From the NCBI RefSeq assembly GCF_020536995.1, contig NC_068358.1:1-64000 (forward strand): a DNA stretch of 64,000 nucleotides, read 5' to 3'. The DNA is from Dreissena polymorpha (lineage: Eukaryota > Mollusca > Bivalvia > Myida > Dreissenidae). Each line of letters begins with the position of its first letter. Positions within the stretch are counted from its first letter, which is position 1. Position numbers and translations under genes: made by a program. The notes beneath the pieces were generated by a model. It had not been told where the DNA came from. It made no database searches and saw only the letters and a list, made by a program, of their open reading frames with translations. Below are positions 12,171-24,033 of this stretch, one piece after another.

Positions 12171-13778
12171 ATGACTGACAGATACGAAGACGTACTCCCC
12201 CCACCCACCTACGAGACGGGTGGAAGTGGTCACCTGATGAGCTCCCTGTTGCAGATGCCGCCGCCATTGCATTCGTCCTCCATCAACAACGACGTCTTCG
12301 ACGACATGATAAACTCGCACCTGGCGTCGCTCGGCAACGGATGCTCACTTCCTGTCAGCTCGTCTCTCTCACAGTATTCTCACATGATCAACACGCAAAG
12401 CTTCTCAGGTACGCATTTGTCAGAAACCGATCAGGATAAACAGGCTATTTACGCCCACCCACTGTTTCCCCTTCTTGCGCTCATTTTTGAAAAATGTGAG
12501 CTGGCGACTTGCGCGAGAAAGGTGGCGGGTGACCCTATTTGCTCTTCTGAATCATTCAATGAAGATCTAGAATTATTTGGTAAACAGCTGGCTGCTAACG
12601 GCGGCTCGATATTCACGAACAATCAAGAAATAGACAATATTATCATTCAGGCTATTCAGAACTTCCGTTTTCACTTACTTGAGCTCGAAAAAGTGCACGA
12701 ACTCTGTGATAATTTCTGTGAACGCTATATAACGTGCTTGAAGGGGAAAATGCCCCAAGATTTAAACGTAGACGCTCAAGGCGATGACGATGATGCTTCA
12801 TCTAAACTTTCAAATAGTGCTTTTGATCCTACAGATGACGATAGCGGCTCAGACCACCGACCGTCCTCCGTCGGCTCCACCAATTTCCTGGAAATGGATG
12901 ACGTAGCGTCCGCAACGCCGAGCGAGTTTCCGATGATGTCACAGCCTGCGGCCAGCTTAACGAGCGGTGTTGAGCCGACGGGAGCGACGAATGAGCCGGC
13001 TGTCGTCGTCAAAACGGAGTCAAAAGCACCGCCCAAGGGGCGCGGTATTAAACGCGAGCGCGAAGATAGTGAGGAGTATAGCAGAGGTTCGGAAGAAAGT
13101 AACGGTGACAATAATAGTGAATCTGCGTCCGGTTCCGGTGGAAAACAGGCTGGAAAGGGAGCGAAACGGCAGAAGAAGCGCGGAATATTCTCAAAGACAG
13201 CCACAAACATTCTGCGTGCGTGGCTGTTCCAACATTTGCAGCACCCGTATCCATCTGAGGACCAAAAGAAACAGCTTGGTGCTGAAACTGGACTTACAAT
13301 CTTGCAAGTGAACAACTGGTTCATTAACGCCAGACGACGTATTGTGCAGCCAATGATCGACCAGACTAACAGGAACGGCCCCGTGCCGCACTCACATCCG
13401 GGTTACTACCCGGAAACCGCGTCTCCCATGGATAACCAGCTTGGGCAGTCGTCTGCCCACCACAGACTCTCTAGCCACATGAATGGAAGTATACCAGTTA
13501 GCACCATGGGAAATGGACTCTCTAGTCAGTACGGCAGCGGTCTGCACAGCTCCATGTCTCACATGCCCGGGGGGTACTCGAGCAGTATTTCCGTAAGTGA
13601 GCACTACGACCCACTGAAGCCGGTTTACCCAACCCCCACTTACATGGACAGCTCGGTCTCCAGGTACAACTCAATGATGGGGGGAATGGGGATGCCGTGT
13701 TACACCGGAAATGACATGTACGCCAACCCATCTCTGGGCGCTCCTACCTACTACAACCTGCCCCCAACCGAACTCTAG
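12171..13778 (+). CDS. MEIS: MEIS-class TALE homeodomain transcription factor, intronless coding region
   Basis: The protein has 535 residues. The upstream in-frame ATG at 12117 lies in the intron, so the start is the ATG at 12171, 14 bases after the acceptor. The MEIS/PREP N-terminal domain spans about residues 92-205: [19 protein letters not shown] at 96, then [19 protein letters not shown] and CLKGKMP. In known MEIS proteins this domain binds PBC partners (Extradenticle/PBX). An acidic serine-rich linker and a basic patch follow. The TALE homeodomain is about 334-396, with the three-residue loop insertion P359-Y360-P361 and the recognition helix WFINARRR (N386 and R388 are DNA-contact positions). 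The tail is rich in Ser, Gly, Tyr and Met. It should be a nuclear DNA-binding regulator of patterning. Family MEIS genes have many coding introns and this one has none. The N-terminal domain also departs from the usual MEIS1 sequence ([15 protein letters not shown]), so it may be an intact retrogene paralogue. Confidence 0.95.
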   Translation: MTDRYEDVLPPPTYETGGSGHLMSSLLQMPPPLHSSSINNDVFDDMINSHLASLGNGCSLPVSSSLSQYSHMINTQSFSGTHLSETDQDKQAIYAHPLFPLLALIFEKCELATCARKVAGDPICSSESFNEDLELFGKQLAANGGSIFTNNQEIDNIIIQAIQNFRFHLLELEKVHELCDNFCERYITCLKGKMPQDLNVDAQGDDDDASSKLSNSAFDPTDDDSGSDHRPSSVGSTNFLEMDDVASATPSEFPMMSQPAASLTSGVEPTGATNEPAVVVKTESKAPPKGRGIKREREDSEEYSRGSEESNGDNNSESASGSGGKQAGKGAKRQKKRGIFSKTATNILRAWLFQHLQHPYPSEDQKKQLGAETGLTILQVNNWFINARRRIVQPMIDQTNRNGPVPHSHPGYYPETASPMDNQLGQSSAHHRLSSHMNGSIPVSTMGNGLSSQYGSGLHSSMSHMPGGYSSSISVSEHYDPLKPVYPTPTYMDSSVSRYNSMMGGMGMPCYTGNDMYANPSLGAPTYYNLPPTEL

Positions 13779-14410
13779 TGTCTCACTAGCAAAAACATGT
13801 GAAGCTATGGATCAGGTGCGAATGCTGTCATAGTGTAATTGAAACGGAAGGTGTTTCGTGCGTAACTGAACATTTAAAGAGCATAATTGCAGTTTTCGAC
13901 TGTTTGATTTGTTTTGTGTGTGAAAATAATATGATTGTTACAGTTTGAAAAGTGTAATACTTTACATGAGCTACCAAGTGTCAAGATATTGTGAGGAGAA
14001 AAACGCAACGTTTTCCGCTAAACTTGTGGTTTTCTTGCACGGTGATTTAATTTAATTAACGTTGATATTAGTAGTCTGTTATTCATTTGACTCTGTTGCG
14101 GGGATGATTTATGGCAAACATTCCAAACAATGAACGCTTGTTTAAGTCGAAAAATAATTTAGCTCGCTAAATTTGTAACTTTCAAAGATGTATAAATTAA
14201 TTAAACCTGGCAGTGTTAATATAGCCATAAATTGTCCTCGTGAGTGTGTTTCGTTGTGAATGCAGAGCAATAGTAAGTGCTTAAATGTGTATTTAATTTT
14301 TGTTTTTAAATGGTTGTTGCACAAGGAACGGTGCAACTGTCGTATTTCATATTTTGTACATACTCTTTGTGTCCAATACATGTTGCAATAAAAAACGATT
14401 TACAACCAAC
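13779..14410 (+). other. 3' UTR of the MEIS gene
   Basis: Noncoding from the TAG to shortly after the AATAAA. ATTTA-type AT-rich text is common in it. The 79-residue minus-strand frame here is a chance frame. Confidence 0.6.
14387..14392 (+). promoter_or_regulatory. Polyadenylation signal (AATAAA) of the MEIS gene
   Basis: AATAAA about 610 bases after the stop, preceded by a T/G-rich stretch. It is the first canonical signal downstream of the coding exon. Confidence 0.6.
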
Positions 14411-15660
14411 CATGCGTTTATGATTTACTGTCACATAAGTTGGAAAAAAGACATGCGTTGCCCATGAAAAGAATGTATACTTTTATTCAAGAAGTGTAGG
14501 ACGTTTTAACATTCACATCTCTTATGTATTGTTAAGCACATCGCATCTAGAAATTATTACACAATTACAAAAATAGAAACAAAGATTTAAATTGAAAAAA
14601 CTTCTTGCTGTTTGATGCAAGCGTTTTAAAAATGTCTCATTTTGACCGGAAAAAAATATTGCCTTGCATAATTTTGATGCAAATGTTACCAAGAAGCTAA
14701 ATCCAAAATATATTTAATATTACTAAGTTACTAAGTTTCTGTGTTGTTGTGTTTTTTTAATTGTATTTCACGCAATCGATTAAAAAAACATTTGTGGACT
14801 TTTTAACAAATAAAAGAAACAAAATAACTCTTTTCTTCAGAATGTTGAACCTTGAACATAGAAAATTTCATTTTGCCTAATAACATTTAAACGACGTTGT
14901 AAGCTTACTCTAAGTTGTTTGAATCTGTTGAAATCTCTGTATTTAGACTGTATCTTATCTAACGATTTGGATAACACGATATGGAAAATAGTTAACTTGC
15001 TTTATGTACATTCGAGTCATGACATTACAAACTCTTCATGTTTTAAATCTCAAGGAAAACGATTGCGAATACAGTGTAACAGGTCACACCTTTTAAAACG
15101 AATATATAAAGATAAGATATTTGTATAGAAACAAACATAAACACTTTTATTTAAAAAAGATTAACAACACAAATCGAAGTAGAATTTACGTATGTCTTTA
15201 TAAAAATCTCTTAATAACCGTTACATATGCATATCCATAGAATTGTAATTCTATAATACAATTGTAATTCTATAATACAGCGTCAATTAATTAATAAAAC
15301 ATTCCAGTCCAATAAACTAAATGTTGAACTTGGATGTCAACCTTATTAATGGGAAATGAATTATAGAATAAGAATTCTGTGTGCAGATCTATTTACATGT
15401 AACTATCACAAAAAACAAACGGGGTAATAAACACGATGTGATACTGGTATATTGCAAAAACGATATCATTCGATTTAAAGCAATTATGCTGAAAGTAAAT
15501 CAAAAACCACCGATTATGTTATTTATTAATTAAATCAGCCTGAATGCGTGTACTTGTGTACGGGAAAGTGTTGTTTAGCGAATGAATTATTACGTAATGT
15601 TACATTCATTTTAAAAAACTTTCTCGATCTGTATAGTAAAAAATATAGAAGTGATTCAAG
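14411..15660. other. Noncoding stretch
   Basis: AT-rich sequence with a local 15-bp direct repeat (AATTGTAATTCTATA twice, near 15240-15270). No supported gene. Confidence 0.4.
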
Positions 15661-15667
15661 ACACAAT

Positions 15668-15887
15668 TATGCCTAGCGTCCTGAAAAAAGGACATTGCAA
15701 ACAGCGTAGACCCAGATGAGACGCCGCATAATGCGGCGTCTCATCTGGGTCTGCGCTGTTTGCTTAAAGGAATTTCTGTAAAAATATTCTAAAAATATAA
15801 ATAAATATACCAGACATCCCTAATTTTGGAAATAACTTGATCCAATTTAGAAGGATGGGAAAGTCCACTAGGCATAAATGGGTTAAT
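15668..15887 (-). repeat. TTAA-ended MITE family A, copy 1 (inverted)
   Basis: Ends CACTAGGCATAAATGGGTTAA on the right and TATGCCTAGCGTCCTGAAAA on the left. A GC-rich perfect palindrome, GAGACGCCGCAT-ATGCGGCGTCTC, lies in the middle, flanked by GCAAACAGCG/CGCTGTTTGC. Other copies are at 16701, 33386 and 36417. Non-autonomous. TTAA at the termini is the target preference known for piggyBac-type transposases, but no transposase is present to prove the link. Confidence 0.8.
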
Positions 15888-16242
15888 TAATCAATCAAAC
15901 GTATCAACTATGCCACTGGATTCGAACTATTGCATTCAATGCCATAAGTAAGGTCTAAAATAAAAACTGAAAAAAAAACGTGCATTTAAACTACAGGCAC
16001 AGCATTAAAACCTGTATCAATGAAATAAACATCTAAAAAATGAATTGCAAACTGCACTCCTATTTTTAAATTGAATTATAAATTTTGTAGAGAACAATCA
16101 CAAAAAACTTAGCATAAACATATCAAACAATAGTTATTTGAACTTCTTTAATATGTTTAAATAAACGGGGTAATTTCAGAATAGAGTATAACTGACATCA
16201 AGCTTATGCGTATATAAACGATATGTGTCTTGTTCTGAGAAA

Positions 16243-16475
16243 ACTGGGCTTAATTCATGTGCGTAAATTGTCGTCCCAGATTAGCCTGTGCAGTCCGCAC
16301 AGGCTAATCAGGGACGACACTTTCCGCTTTAATGGTATTTTTTAGTTTCAAGGAAGTCCCTCCTTACCGAAAATCAAGTTTAGGCGGAAAGTGTCGTCCC
16401 TGATTAGCCTGTGCGGACTGCACAGGCTAATCTGGGACGACATTTTACGCACATGCATTATGACCAGCTTTCACA
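16243..16475. repeat. MITE family B (GTCGTCCC/GGGACGAC long inverted repeat), copy 1
   Basis: Near-perfect arms: GTCGTCCCAGATTAGCCTGT at 16270 faces ACAGGCTAATCTGGGACGAC at 16423. Each arm holds an inner palindrome (CCTGTGCAGTCCGCACAGG). The spacer carries CTTTCCGCTTTAATGG and its complement-like partner GGCGGAAAGTGTCGTCCC. Outer flanks are TGTGCGTAAATT and TTTTACGCACATGC. No coding capacity. Confidence 0.85.
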
Positions 16476-16700
16476 GAACTAGACACATATCATTGTATTT
16501 ATTATTGTTTCGTTTACTTACTACAATTACATGATGTGATTGTTGGTGTATCTGGCTAAGATGCGATTTGACGCAGATTTCTCGCGATGCAGTGGGTGCT
16601 TTGACTGATATAAGAATAACTCAAATCTTCTTATTTTAAGGAATGCAAGCGGTTTGCTGCATACCACTAACTTCTGGTAAATGAAATTGCCATACTTGTA

Positions 16701-16929
16701 TAACCCATTTATGCCTAGTGGACTCTCTCATCCTTCAAAATTGGATCAATTTATTTCCAAAATTAGGGATGTCTAGTATATTTATTTCTATATTTTAGAA
16801 TATTTCTTACAGAAATTCCTTAAGCAAACAGCGCAGACCCAGATGAGACGCCGCATCACGCGGCGTCTCACTTGGGTCTACGTTGTTTGCCAAGGCCTTT
16901 TTTCTAGACGCTAGGCATAAATGGGTTAA
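16701..16929 (+). repeat. TTAA-ended MITE family A, copy 2
   Basis: Starts TAACCCATTTATGCCTAGTG and ends CTAGGCATAAATGGGTTAA. It has the same internal palindrome (GAGACGCCGCATCACGCGGC) and the same spacer, AATTAGGGATGTCTAGTATA. Confidence 0.85.
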
Positions 16930-18223
16930 CTAAGAAGTCAAATCAAATGAAAACGTGTTATCGACTTATATACTTAAACTTAACATATTTATGAACAATG
17001 TAATGATGAAGTGCAAAAAATGTTACGATAAAAATGGTATATTCATTCAAATAAATAAATAAGTATTTTATTTTGGCCAAAAAAGGACATCCGATCATAG
17101 TTATGTAAATGCTGCAATTCACGGGTTGGAAAGGTGGTTACGGTTTCGCGTAGCATACGGTCTTGTTGTCTGTTTAAAACGCTTTTTCATGTTGTAACTG
17201 ACATTTGACCCGCTAATTAATTCTAACTGGCGAGTAAATAAATCTCCACAAACGAGTTTCCTTCTCAACATATCACACGGACGCCTATATTCAAACAAAT
17301 TTAATTAGCGACTCGTCTATGTGAAATTATATTTAAATTGTGGTCTATTTATGCGATTTATTAAAGTACACTTCTGCAGCAGATGTTATTAAATCTGTAA
17401 TGTTTCAAACATTTCCTTTAGTAAAATGTATTGACGGAAGTGTTGCAATTCATCGGAATGTATCCATGTTTATAAATGCACCTTACACGAATTGTCATTA
17501 CGATTAATGAGTATACAATGTTGTTTTGCAATTAAAGCATAACTAGATCTAGATCGCGTGTCTGATACAATATCATTTTCATTTATTCCAGCTAGATTTT
17601 ACTTTACATGTTTATTTATTTATTTATTTATTATTATTGTATTACAATAACCTGATCAATAACATTGACGGAAATTTCAGTAGTAGATTTAGGATATCTT
17701 CACTTCTGAATATATGGGGTGGTATGGTGGTATAAGCTACGGTGCAGAATATTAATAATGATTGAGATAATCTCAAATATATTATGCGTTATGATATCCT
17801 AATAATCCATTGTAACAGTAGTAATTAAAACCGGGAGTGAAATCAGACGTCCGAGAGGGCACTTAGAAAATCATGTTTGCTCGGATGTTGTATAATAGGA
17901 CAAAATGACATCAGTGTTCAGTTTAACGCCAAATTTCTTTTTTTTCAAGACATTTCTAGTTTGGATTATAACGATTGTTTGCATAGATATATGTTTTGAC
18001 ATTGTATGGTAATAAAAAGGCAAATAATAAAATTAAACATGTGGAAGACAGTTTGAAATAAAACATATTAAACGGTTGTTATCTTTAAATTACAAATGTA
18101 TCAAAATACATGTATATAAAGTCTCATTGATATAAATAAGGATCCTGTTAACCTTTAAATTCTGATACAGATCATACGATTGTTTGATGTTCATTTTTTT
18201 ATTTGTTATTTGCCCTTTCTCAG
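16930..18223. other. Noncoding stretch
   Basis: AT-rich, with a TTTA/ATTT microsatellite near 17612. No supported gene. Confidence 0.4.
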
Positions 18224-18340
18224 AACAACTATATTCAAATGACCAAGGAACCCTTCGATGATAACGTAAAAGTCGACCACGTATTTCCCCAAAAAAGCGC
18301 ATTTGAAAAGCAGAAACAAAGGAGTAAAAAAGCGCTTTAG
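18224..18340 (+). CDS. Possible isolated terminal coding exon (38 codons)
   Basis: A very good acceptor (long T/C tract, then TTTCTCAG) is followed at once by 38 open codons and a TAG. The product is lysine-rich and hydrophilic, with TKEPFDDNVKVDHVFPQKSA in its middle. I do not recognise it, and I find no partner exon upstream. The MEIS gene is the nearest + strand gene to the left but already has its own stop and poly(A) signal. It may be chance. Confidence 0.18.
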   Translation, partial: NNYIQMTKEPFDDNVKVDHVFPQKSAFEKQKQRSKKAL

Positions 18341-18928
18341 ATTTACTGTCTTTACCAATTTTCAGACCACTTTGGTTGTCAACATTTAGCAATACAGTCT
18401 GTCATTCGAACCGTGGTTGGATGCAAACATGTATGCTCTCACTATTTTAATCTACAATCATACGTTAAAGAAAAGCTTCTTTATAAATTCGTATAAAACA
18501 TATATCCATAAAGTACAATGCGAAGACACCATTGGCTACATCTTCTTTATGACGATATGCAAATCCGAATACATCAAATATTTATTACAATTCAACAGGT
18601 AATTACTGTCTCTGGTCATACGTTAATGGCGATCATAATTATCACGTTAAGACCATGTGAAGTGAACTCGTATTAAGTAGATAAAACTAAGTCGAAGTAT
18701 AATAAACGTTTTGTACGAAAAACAGGTGATGTCATGAAATCTTCTATGATGGTGACGCATTCTCAACTGTGATGTGTAGACCCTGATGTTTACACTACGT
18801 GCACTGAACGTACATTGTGATGATATCTCAGCTGTGAACTAAGGGCTGTGAATTGTATAGTCTTGACCTTCTAGAAATAGACGGTTTAAGTGAATGGCGT
18901 ACCATTTGTGTCAAAAGTCAACACGCCC

Positions 18929-19578
18929 TGCTAGGTAAAAAGAGAAATGTACTTCGACGTACAATATGTACGTCGAAGTACAAAAATTGTACTTCAGAGT
19001 ACAAATGAAAAATATACATGTTTGTTCTTCGACGTACACATTTTCTGAACAGCCAATCAAAACACTCGTCTCTTAAGCCGCTGTTCAGAATAAATGTTTA
19101 AAATCTCTTTTTTAATTGAGGACAAAATGAAAGAAAATATCAAAATTGAAAAAAGAAGTTTCAAGTATTTAATGCATTGAAATAGATAATATACGAATTT
19201 AAAGAAGATGCAATGTAACCTTTTTTAAAATTAAAATTATCAAGCATATTGTGAGTATTTATTGACCATGCGGGGCGGAGTATCATGGTCCAGCGCATTA
19301 CTGTGTAGGAAATTCCCAACGGTAACCAAACAGTTACCAAACGATTACAGGATTAAAAATGTATAATAACCTCTCTGGTTTGGTCGTATTGTGTGATAAC
19401 CATTATTTGCATAAGTCTTAGGTTAGTACCGCCGCGATAGGTCAATAAATACGCATAATATCTATGAGTTAGCGGTCTATAGTCGCATAATTTGGTATAA
19501 ATAACAATAATAACAATGTTCATTAAATACGCACAATATCTATGAGTTAGTGGTCGATAGTCGCATAATTTGGTATAG

Positions 19579-19622
<44 letters not shown>

Positions 19623-19803
19623 TATGTTCATTGTCAAATGTTTCTAAAAGCAACAGATGTAAGGTGTCTTCTGATTGGCTAACACTCAAGGGTCGGTAAA
19701 AAACTGTACGTCGTAGTACAATTTTGTACGTCGAAGTACAAAACAATGTACTTCGACGTACATATTGTACGTCGCAGTGCATTTCTCTTTTTACCTAGTA
19801 GGT
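18929..19803. repeat. Inverted-repeat element with GTACTTCGACGTAC ends
   Basis: The left end CCTGCTAGGTAAAAAGAGAA is the complement of the right end TTCTCTTTTTACCTAGTAGG. Inside each end lie several copies of the palindrome GTACTTCGACGTAC or GTACGTCGAAGTAC. The interior (19440-19580) contains a direct duplication of about 105 bases (AATATCTATGAGTTAG, GTCGCATAATTTGGTATA) and an (AAT)n microsatellite. About 875 bp in total, with no transposase frame. Confidence 0.8.
19579..19622. repeat. (AAT)n microsatellite
   Basis: About 14 uninterrupted AAT/TAA units. The poly-Ile and poly-Tyr frames reported over it on the minus strand are artefacts of the repeat. Confidence 0.9.
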
Positions 19804-21984
19804 CTTGATGACTTTCGACCCAAATGGCACGCCATATAAGTGTGTTATCGGCTGGGCATTATGGGCTCTGTGTTGTATAGTGTGATATCGATGATGTGAA
19901 CATTTGGCACTGACCTATTCTGAGCGATATATGAATTGTGAAGAGAATTCACCTGTAAACTAAGAGCAATACACTGTGAAGGGAATACTATAGAATCGTA
20001 CACTGGGCACTATAGAATTGTACACTGGGCTACAATGTGATATGGTATCTGTTACTGAACAGTATGACATTCTATTTAAGTTGGGAACTGAGTGTGCTAA
20101 CTTCCTAACGAACTAACAGGCTTAACAGTTAAGTGCATAATATGATGTAGGTATCTATGTAGCATAGACGTTTATAACATGGGACCTGAAATTTTAATTA
20201 AAATCAACGAACTACGTCGCGTGATATTTGAGCTATGCATTCTGAGCTAAGAAATCTGAATTGTCTAGTGTGTTATTACGGTCATTGAGCTACGAGTTAT
20301 AAACTTTGTAGAACTGTACGGGGCGATATTTGCGCAGTAAACTGATTACTAAAAATGAATTAGGTGATATCTGAACTATGAACTAAGATGTCTGAACTAG
20401 AAAGTGAGCTATTAATAGTTATTGAGCGACCAGCTTTCGATAATGATGTCCAACAGTTTCATGAGGGGTGTATGACTAAGGTGTTGGATCATTGCGTTGG
20501 TGATGTTGACAGGTCTTATTCTTCTTCTTTTTTTCTCCATTTTAACTAGTGCGATCCCTTTAGCTTCATGCGCGTTGTTGTCTTTTCCGATCATTTCTTT
20601 CTGTTTTTGTTTTGCTAGTGTCCTTGACAATGAGATGATGCTTTCCTTTTTGTTTGCCCAAATATGTATGGCCGCCCTTCCTGTCAATATTCTACCTTCT
20701 TATAACTGGATAATTTTATGATCTCTGTTGCTCCAGTCATTTACGTGTTTGTTTAGTCTCTACAGCATGGTGGTTTCTCTCTCCATGTACAGTTTTGATA
20801 GCTTTTCACTCCAAATCTTTCTTGTAGTTTTCAGCTTGATATTCAAGTATCGCGTCGTTCTTTGAGTGTGATGCTGGTCTCTTGGCAGTTATTGGTATTT
20901 GCCACGTCTCTGGCTACGTTCAGTAATGGGCATTTCATCTCTCTGGTCAGGTTTTCGTGCGCATAATGTAATTCTTAAACCAGTATTGAGGATGAGAATG
21001 CCCACCTTTAATCCCCTTGCACAGTGTGGTCGGGAGCTTTTTATTTGTCAAAGAAGGCATAGCTTATAACACAGCTAGCCGATATAGCCGATATATCTAG
21101 ATGCCATGGTCCATGGTCGCCTCATTTCCCAAGAGGGTGGGGGTGGTGGTAGCTTAGTCAAACGAACTCTTGATTTGGTCAGAAGTGCGAGCACAGTGTT
21201 TGTGTTGAGTAATGTGATTTCTGAGTTTTGAGCTAAAAGCTTTGAAATATTGTGTATTCTGTGAGCTAGGATAGTAAAACTATATACAAACTATGAGCAT
21301 AGAGCTTTGCATTGTATAGTTTACATATACACGGTAAGCTGAGGGTGTTAAACTGTATAGTCTCAAATATGTGCTTTGAAAAAAGATCGATGAACTAAAT
21401 GGACCACAGCATACGCTAACTTGTCAATGCCTAAGTCTTTGTAGAACGGAAAAAACACATTTCGACCGATATAGGACAATACAAAACTAAGATATTCTAA
21501 ATTTTATTTTCTACATCTTCGTAATGATACATTTCAGCATAATATACATGATACGATGAAACTACAGATAACTTAGTTAGGTTAAATGGCTGTACAAAAT
21601 TGTTATCTCCCTTTCATACAAAGATGTAGCAATCGATTTGACATTTGAATGGCGGCATGTTTTATGCTATGATGTTTGGTTATGTTCTTGACTATTTAAA
21701 TTTTAAAAATATATATTGCTCTAAAGTGATTAAATTTTGCCGTATCATAAAAATATATGTATCTTGGCTTGTGTTTTGAAGCCACAATCTCTTGGCCACA
21801 ATTAAAAAAAAGCAGTAATTACATAATAACAATACAAAGTAATGTTCAGAAGTACGAGAACATATCGTTGTACTGGTTTTGGAATTACATTTTTATTGTT
21901 TAACCATAGCTTATAATGAACACAGAATTTAACGAATATTTCAAAGCAGAAAAATGAACTCCATTTCTGTCTATTTATTTTATT

Positions 21985-22160
21985 AGGGACGACACTTTCC
22001 GCTTTAATGGTATTTTTCGTTTAAAGGAAGTCCCTTTTTACCGAAAATCTAGTAAAAGCGGAAAGTGTCGTCCCTGATTAGCCTGTGCGGACTGCACAGG
22101 CTAATCTGGGACGACACTTTACGCACATGCATTATGACCGGTTTTCTCAAAACGCGACTC
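21985..22160. repeat. MITE family B, copy 2 (left part missing)
   Basis: Begins inside the element (GGGACGACACTTTCCGCTTT) and runs through the complete right arm (GTCGTCCCTGATTAGCCTGT, CTAATCTGGGACGACACTTT, ACGCACATGCATTATGACC). It is 90% or more like copy 1 by eye. Confidence 0.8.
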
Positions 22161-22424
22161 ATATATACCACGAAGCACTGTCTATATTACTCGCGCTTAA
22201 CAGTCTGCAAAGTGCATACAAAATGGGAATTAAACATTTGCATAAAAACAAACAACTCTATACAATGTACCTACTTCATGTGTATGTGTGTATTGAAATT
22301 GTATGTACATGAATTATAAATACAGCTTATAATATATTCTAAAATATATGTAACAATATTTTGCAGAACGTAGCACTTCACAATAAACAGCAAGACAAAA
22401 CACAAATGAGCCGCGCACTGGAAA

Positions 22425-22665
22425 TATAGGGTTAAATGCATGCGCGTGAATTGTCGTCCAAGATTAATCTGTTCGCTCCGCACAGACTAACTAGGACGAC
22501 ATTTTCTGCATGAAGTTGATTTTTTTCTAAGAAGAGACTTCCTTGAAACGAACACAATAACAAATGGAAAGTGGCCTCAATTATTAGCCAGTGCGGACGG
22601 CACAGTCTTATCTGGGACGACACTTTACGCACAGGCATTTAGCATGTTTTCCCGAAGCGCGTTAT
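22425..22665. repeat. MITE family B, copy 3
   Basis: Complete but more diverged. TGAATTGTCGTCCAAGATTA on the left faces TTATCTGGGACGACACTTTA on the right, with TTTTTTCTAAGAAGAGACTT in the middle. The flanking GGAAATATAGGGTTAAATGC and TTTTCCCGAAGCGCG match the outer sequences of copy 4. Confidence 0.75.
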
Positions 22666-22669
22666 AAAC

Positions 22670-23650
22670 ACATTTCATAGGAACACCCTCTCTCTCCGAT
22701 TGAGACCTCCACTGGTTCTTCTATCGCCGAACTAAAATCGTTATTGACAATCGCATTTTGAATTGCCTGCAAACGGGTCTCAGACACAAACGATTAACAC
22801 ATAACTTTTTTGTCGCGAATCATTTCCTCTGTTGACATCAACAACGTAAATCGTTGAACGAGAAACTTTCAAAGCGCGTGCGTTTTCAAGTCATATTACT
22901 GTCCTTGTCAGTAGCAAAAAAGATCCATATGGGTTAGTTGGATCACTTCGAATCGATGGGATGAAAACTGCGCTAAAACTTCTATTAAAAATGCAGTGTA
23001 ACAAAATTGTTCTGTACCCCATCGAATCACATTAACAGAAGTTGTTGTTAATATAGTAACAGTAATTGTTTATGAAGATCTTAATAATATATACCTAATT
23101 ACCCAAAATAGCTATGGTTCCACACGCGCGAAGAATACAGTCACTTAAATAGCAGTAGTATTGCATAAAATCCCAACTGGGACAGTTACTAAAGCCACTG
23201 CAATTTTGCAGAACAAAATATAAAAGTTGTACCACATATCAACACCATTTCCAGATAAACTACATCACGTATTTGCAACTCCTAACTAGTACTGTTCCGT
23301 TTCCATAGGAACGTCCGCCCTTCCAGTGGTTCCGTTTTCCGTGAACTCTTCGAAATTCCTAAGCACTTTCGGATTGACGTTATAGATCTCTTGACGATTT
23401 CGGAGTTCTCTAGAACATGCCAATATGCACAATCGTTTAATATGTGTTCACAAAGAGTAACAAATTAGTTGGATACATAGGGGATTGTATGCATTTATCT
23501 ATTTTCCCCAGGGTCTCCTGAAGAAGCGTCATGGATTCGCTTCCTTACACGCGAGCCAAAGCCGAATACTTTCTTAGAGGGAATAATTGAATATACAATT
23601 ATATTATTTGTGCCGACATTGTAATATACCATGATTAAAGAAGACTATTG
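22670..23650. other. Noncoding stretch
   Basis: No gene, RNA or repeat that I can support. Confidence 0.4.
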
Positions 23651-23654
23651 CCAA

Positions 23655-23882
23655 GTCCCCTACCGGCTCCACCATTTTTTTGTTGCCATAGCAACCAGAA
23701 GTTTTGACGTGAGAATATGAAATTACGTGCATAATGTCCATACTGCCATCTATCCATGTTTCAAGTTTCATGAAAAAATATTAAGAACTTTTCATGTTAT
23801 CGCTGGATCCAGAAAAGTGTGACAGACTCACGGACTGACAAACTGACGGACTGACGGAGTGAAACCGGTAAGGGACAATAAA
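23655..23882 (-). repeat. Dispersed repeat with CCTACCGG ends, copy 2
   Basis: CCCTACCGGCTCCACCATT at the left and GTGAAACCGGTAAGGGACAA at the right are mutually inverted. It shares GCATAATGTCCATACTGCCA and CATGTTTCAAGTTTCATGAA (inverted) with 43380-43440, and GTTGCCATAGCAACCAGAA with the copy at 1151. A run of GACTGACGGACTGACGGA lies near its right end, the mirror of the CTGTCTGTCNGTC runs in related bivalve repeats. Confidence 0.75.
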
Positions 23883-24033
23883 TCACATACATATGTTTCA
23901 TTTCCGTCTGCTTATTTTGACAAACAGCGTACATATATCTGACCTGAGCATTAAATTATTTAATAAAATAACCTTGATTGACTTATATATGAAAACAATT
24001 GTATAATGTACGAACATAAAACTTTATTTTAAC

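Larger units (their letters stand above)
18720..21400. repeat. Region of decayed tandem repeats interrupted by insertions
   Basis: Phrases such as GTGATATCTGAGCTATGAACTA, TGTGAATTGTATAGT and GAGCTAAGAAATCTGAATTG recur with heavy divergence at 18770-18890, 19840-20060, 20210-20410 and 21210-21380. A common short unit built from GAGCTATGAATTGTATAGT would explain them. The inverted-repeat element at 18929-19803 and a different, T-rich block at 20430-21170 interrupt the pattern. On the minus strand that block has a 91-residue basic frame that I do not recognise. Confidence 0.5.

Noticed and set aside
12776-13324. A 182-codon minus-strand frame and several smaller frames over the MEIS exon
   Set aside because: Antisense or shifted shadows of the homeobox coding exon; the MEIS frame has clear domains.
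19353-19782. Poly-Ile and poly-Tyr frames
   Set aside because: They translate the (AAT)n microsatellite inside the inverted-repeat element.
20412-20687. A 91-codon basic minus-strand frame
   Set aside because: No recognisable domain, and it lies in a block interrupting a decayed array. It could be a remnant of a mobile element, but I cannot support that.
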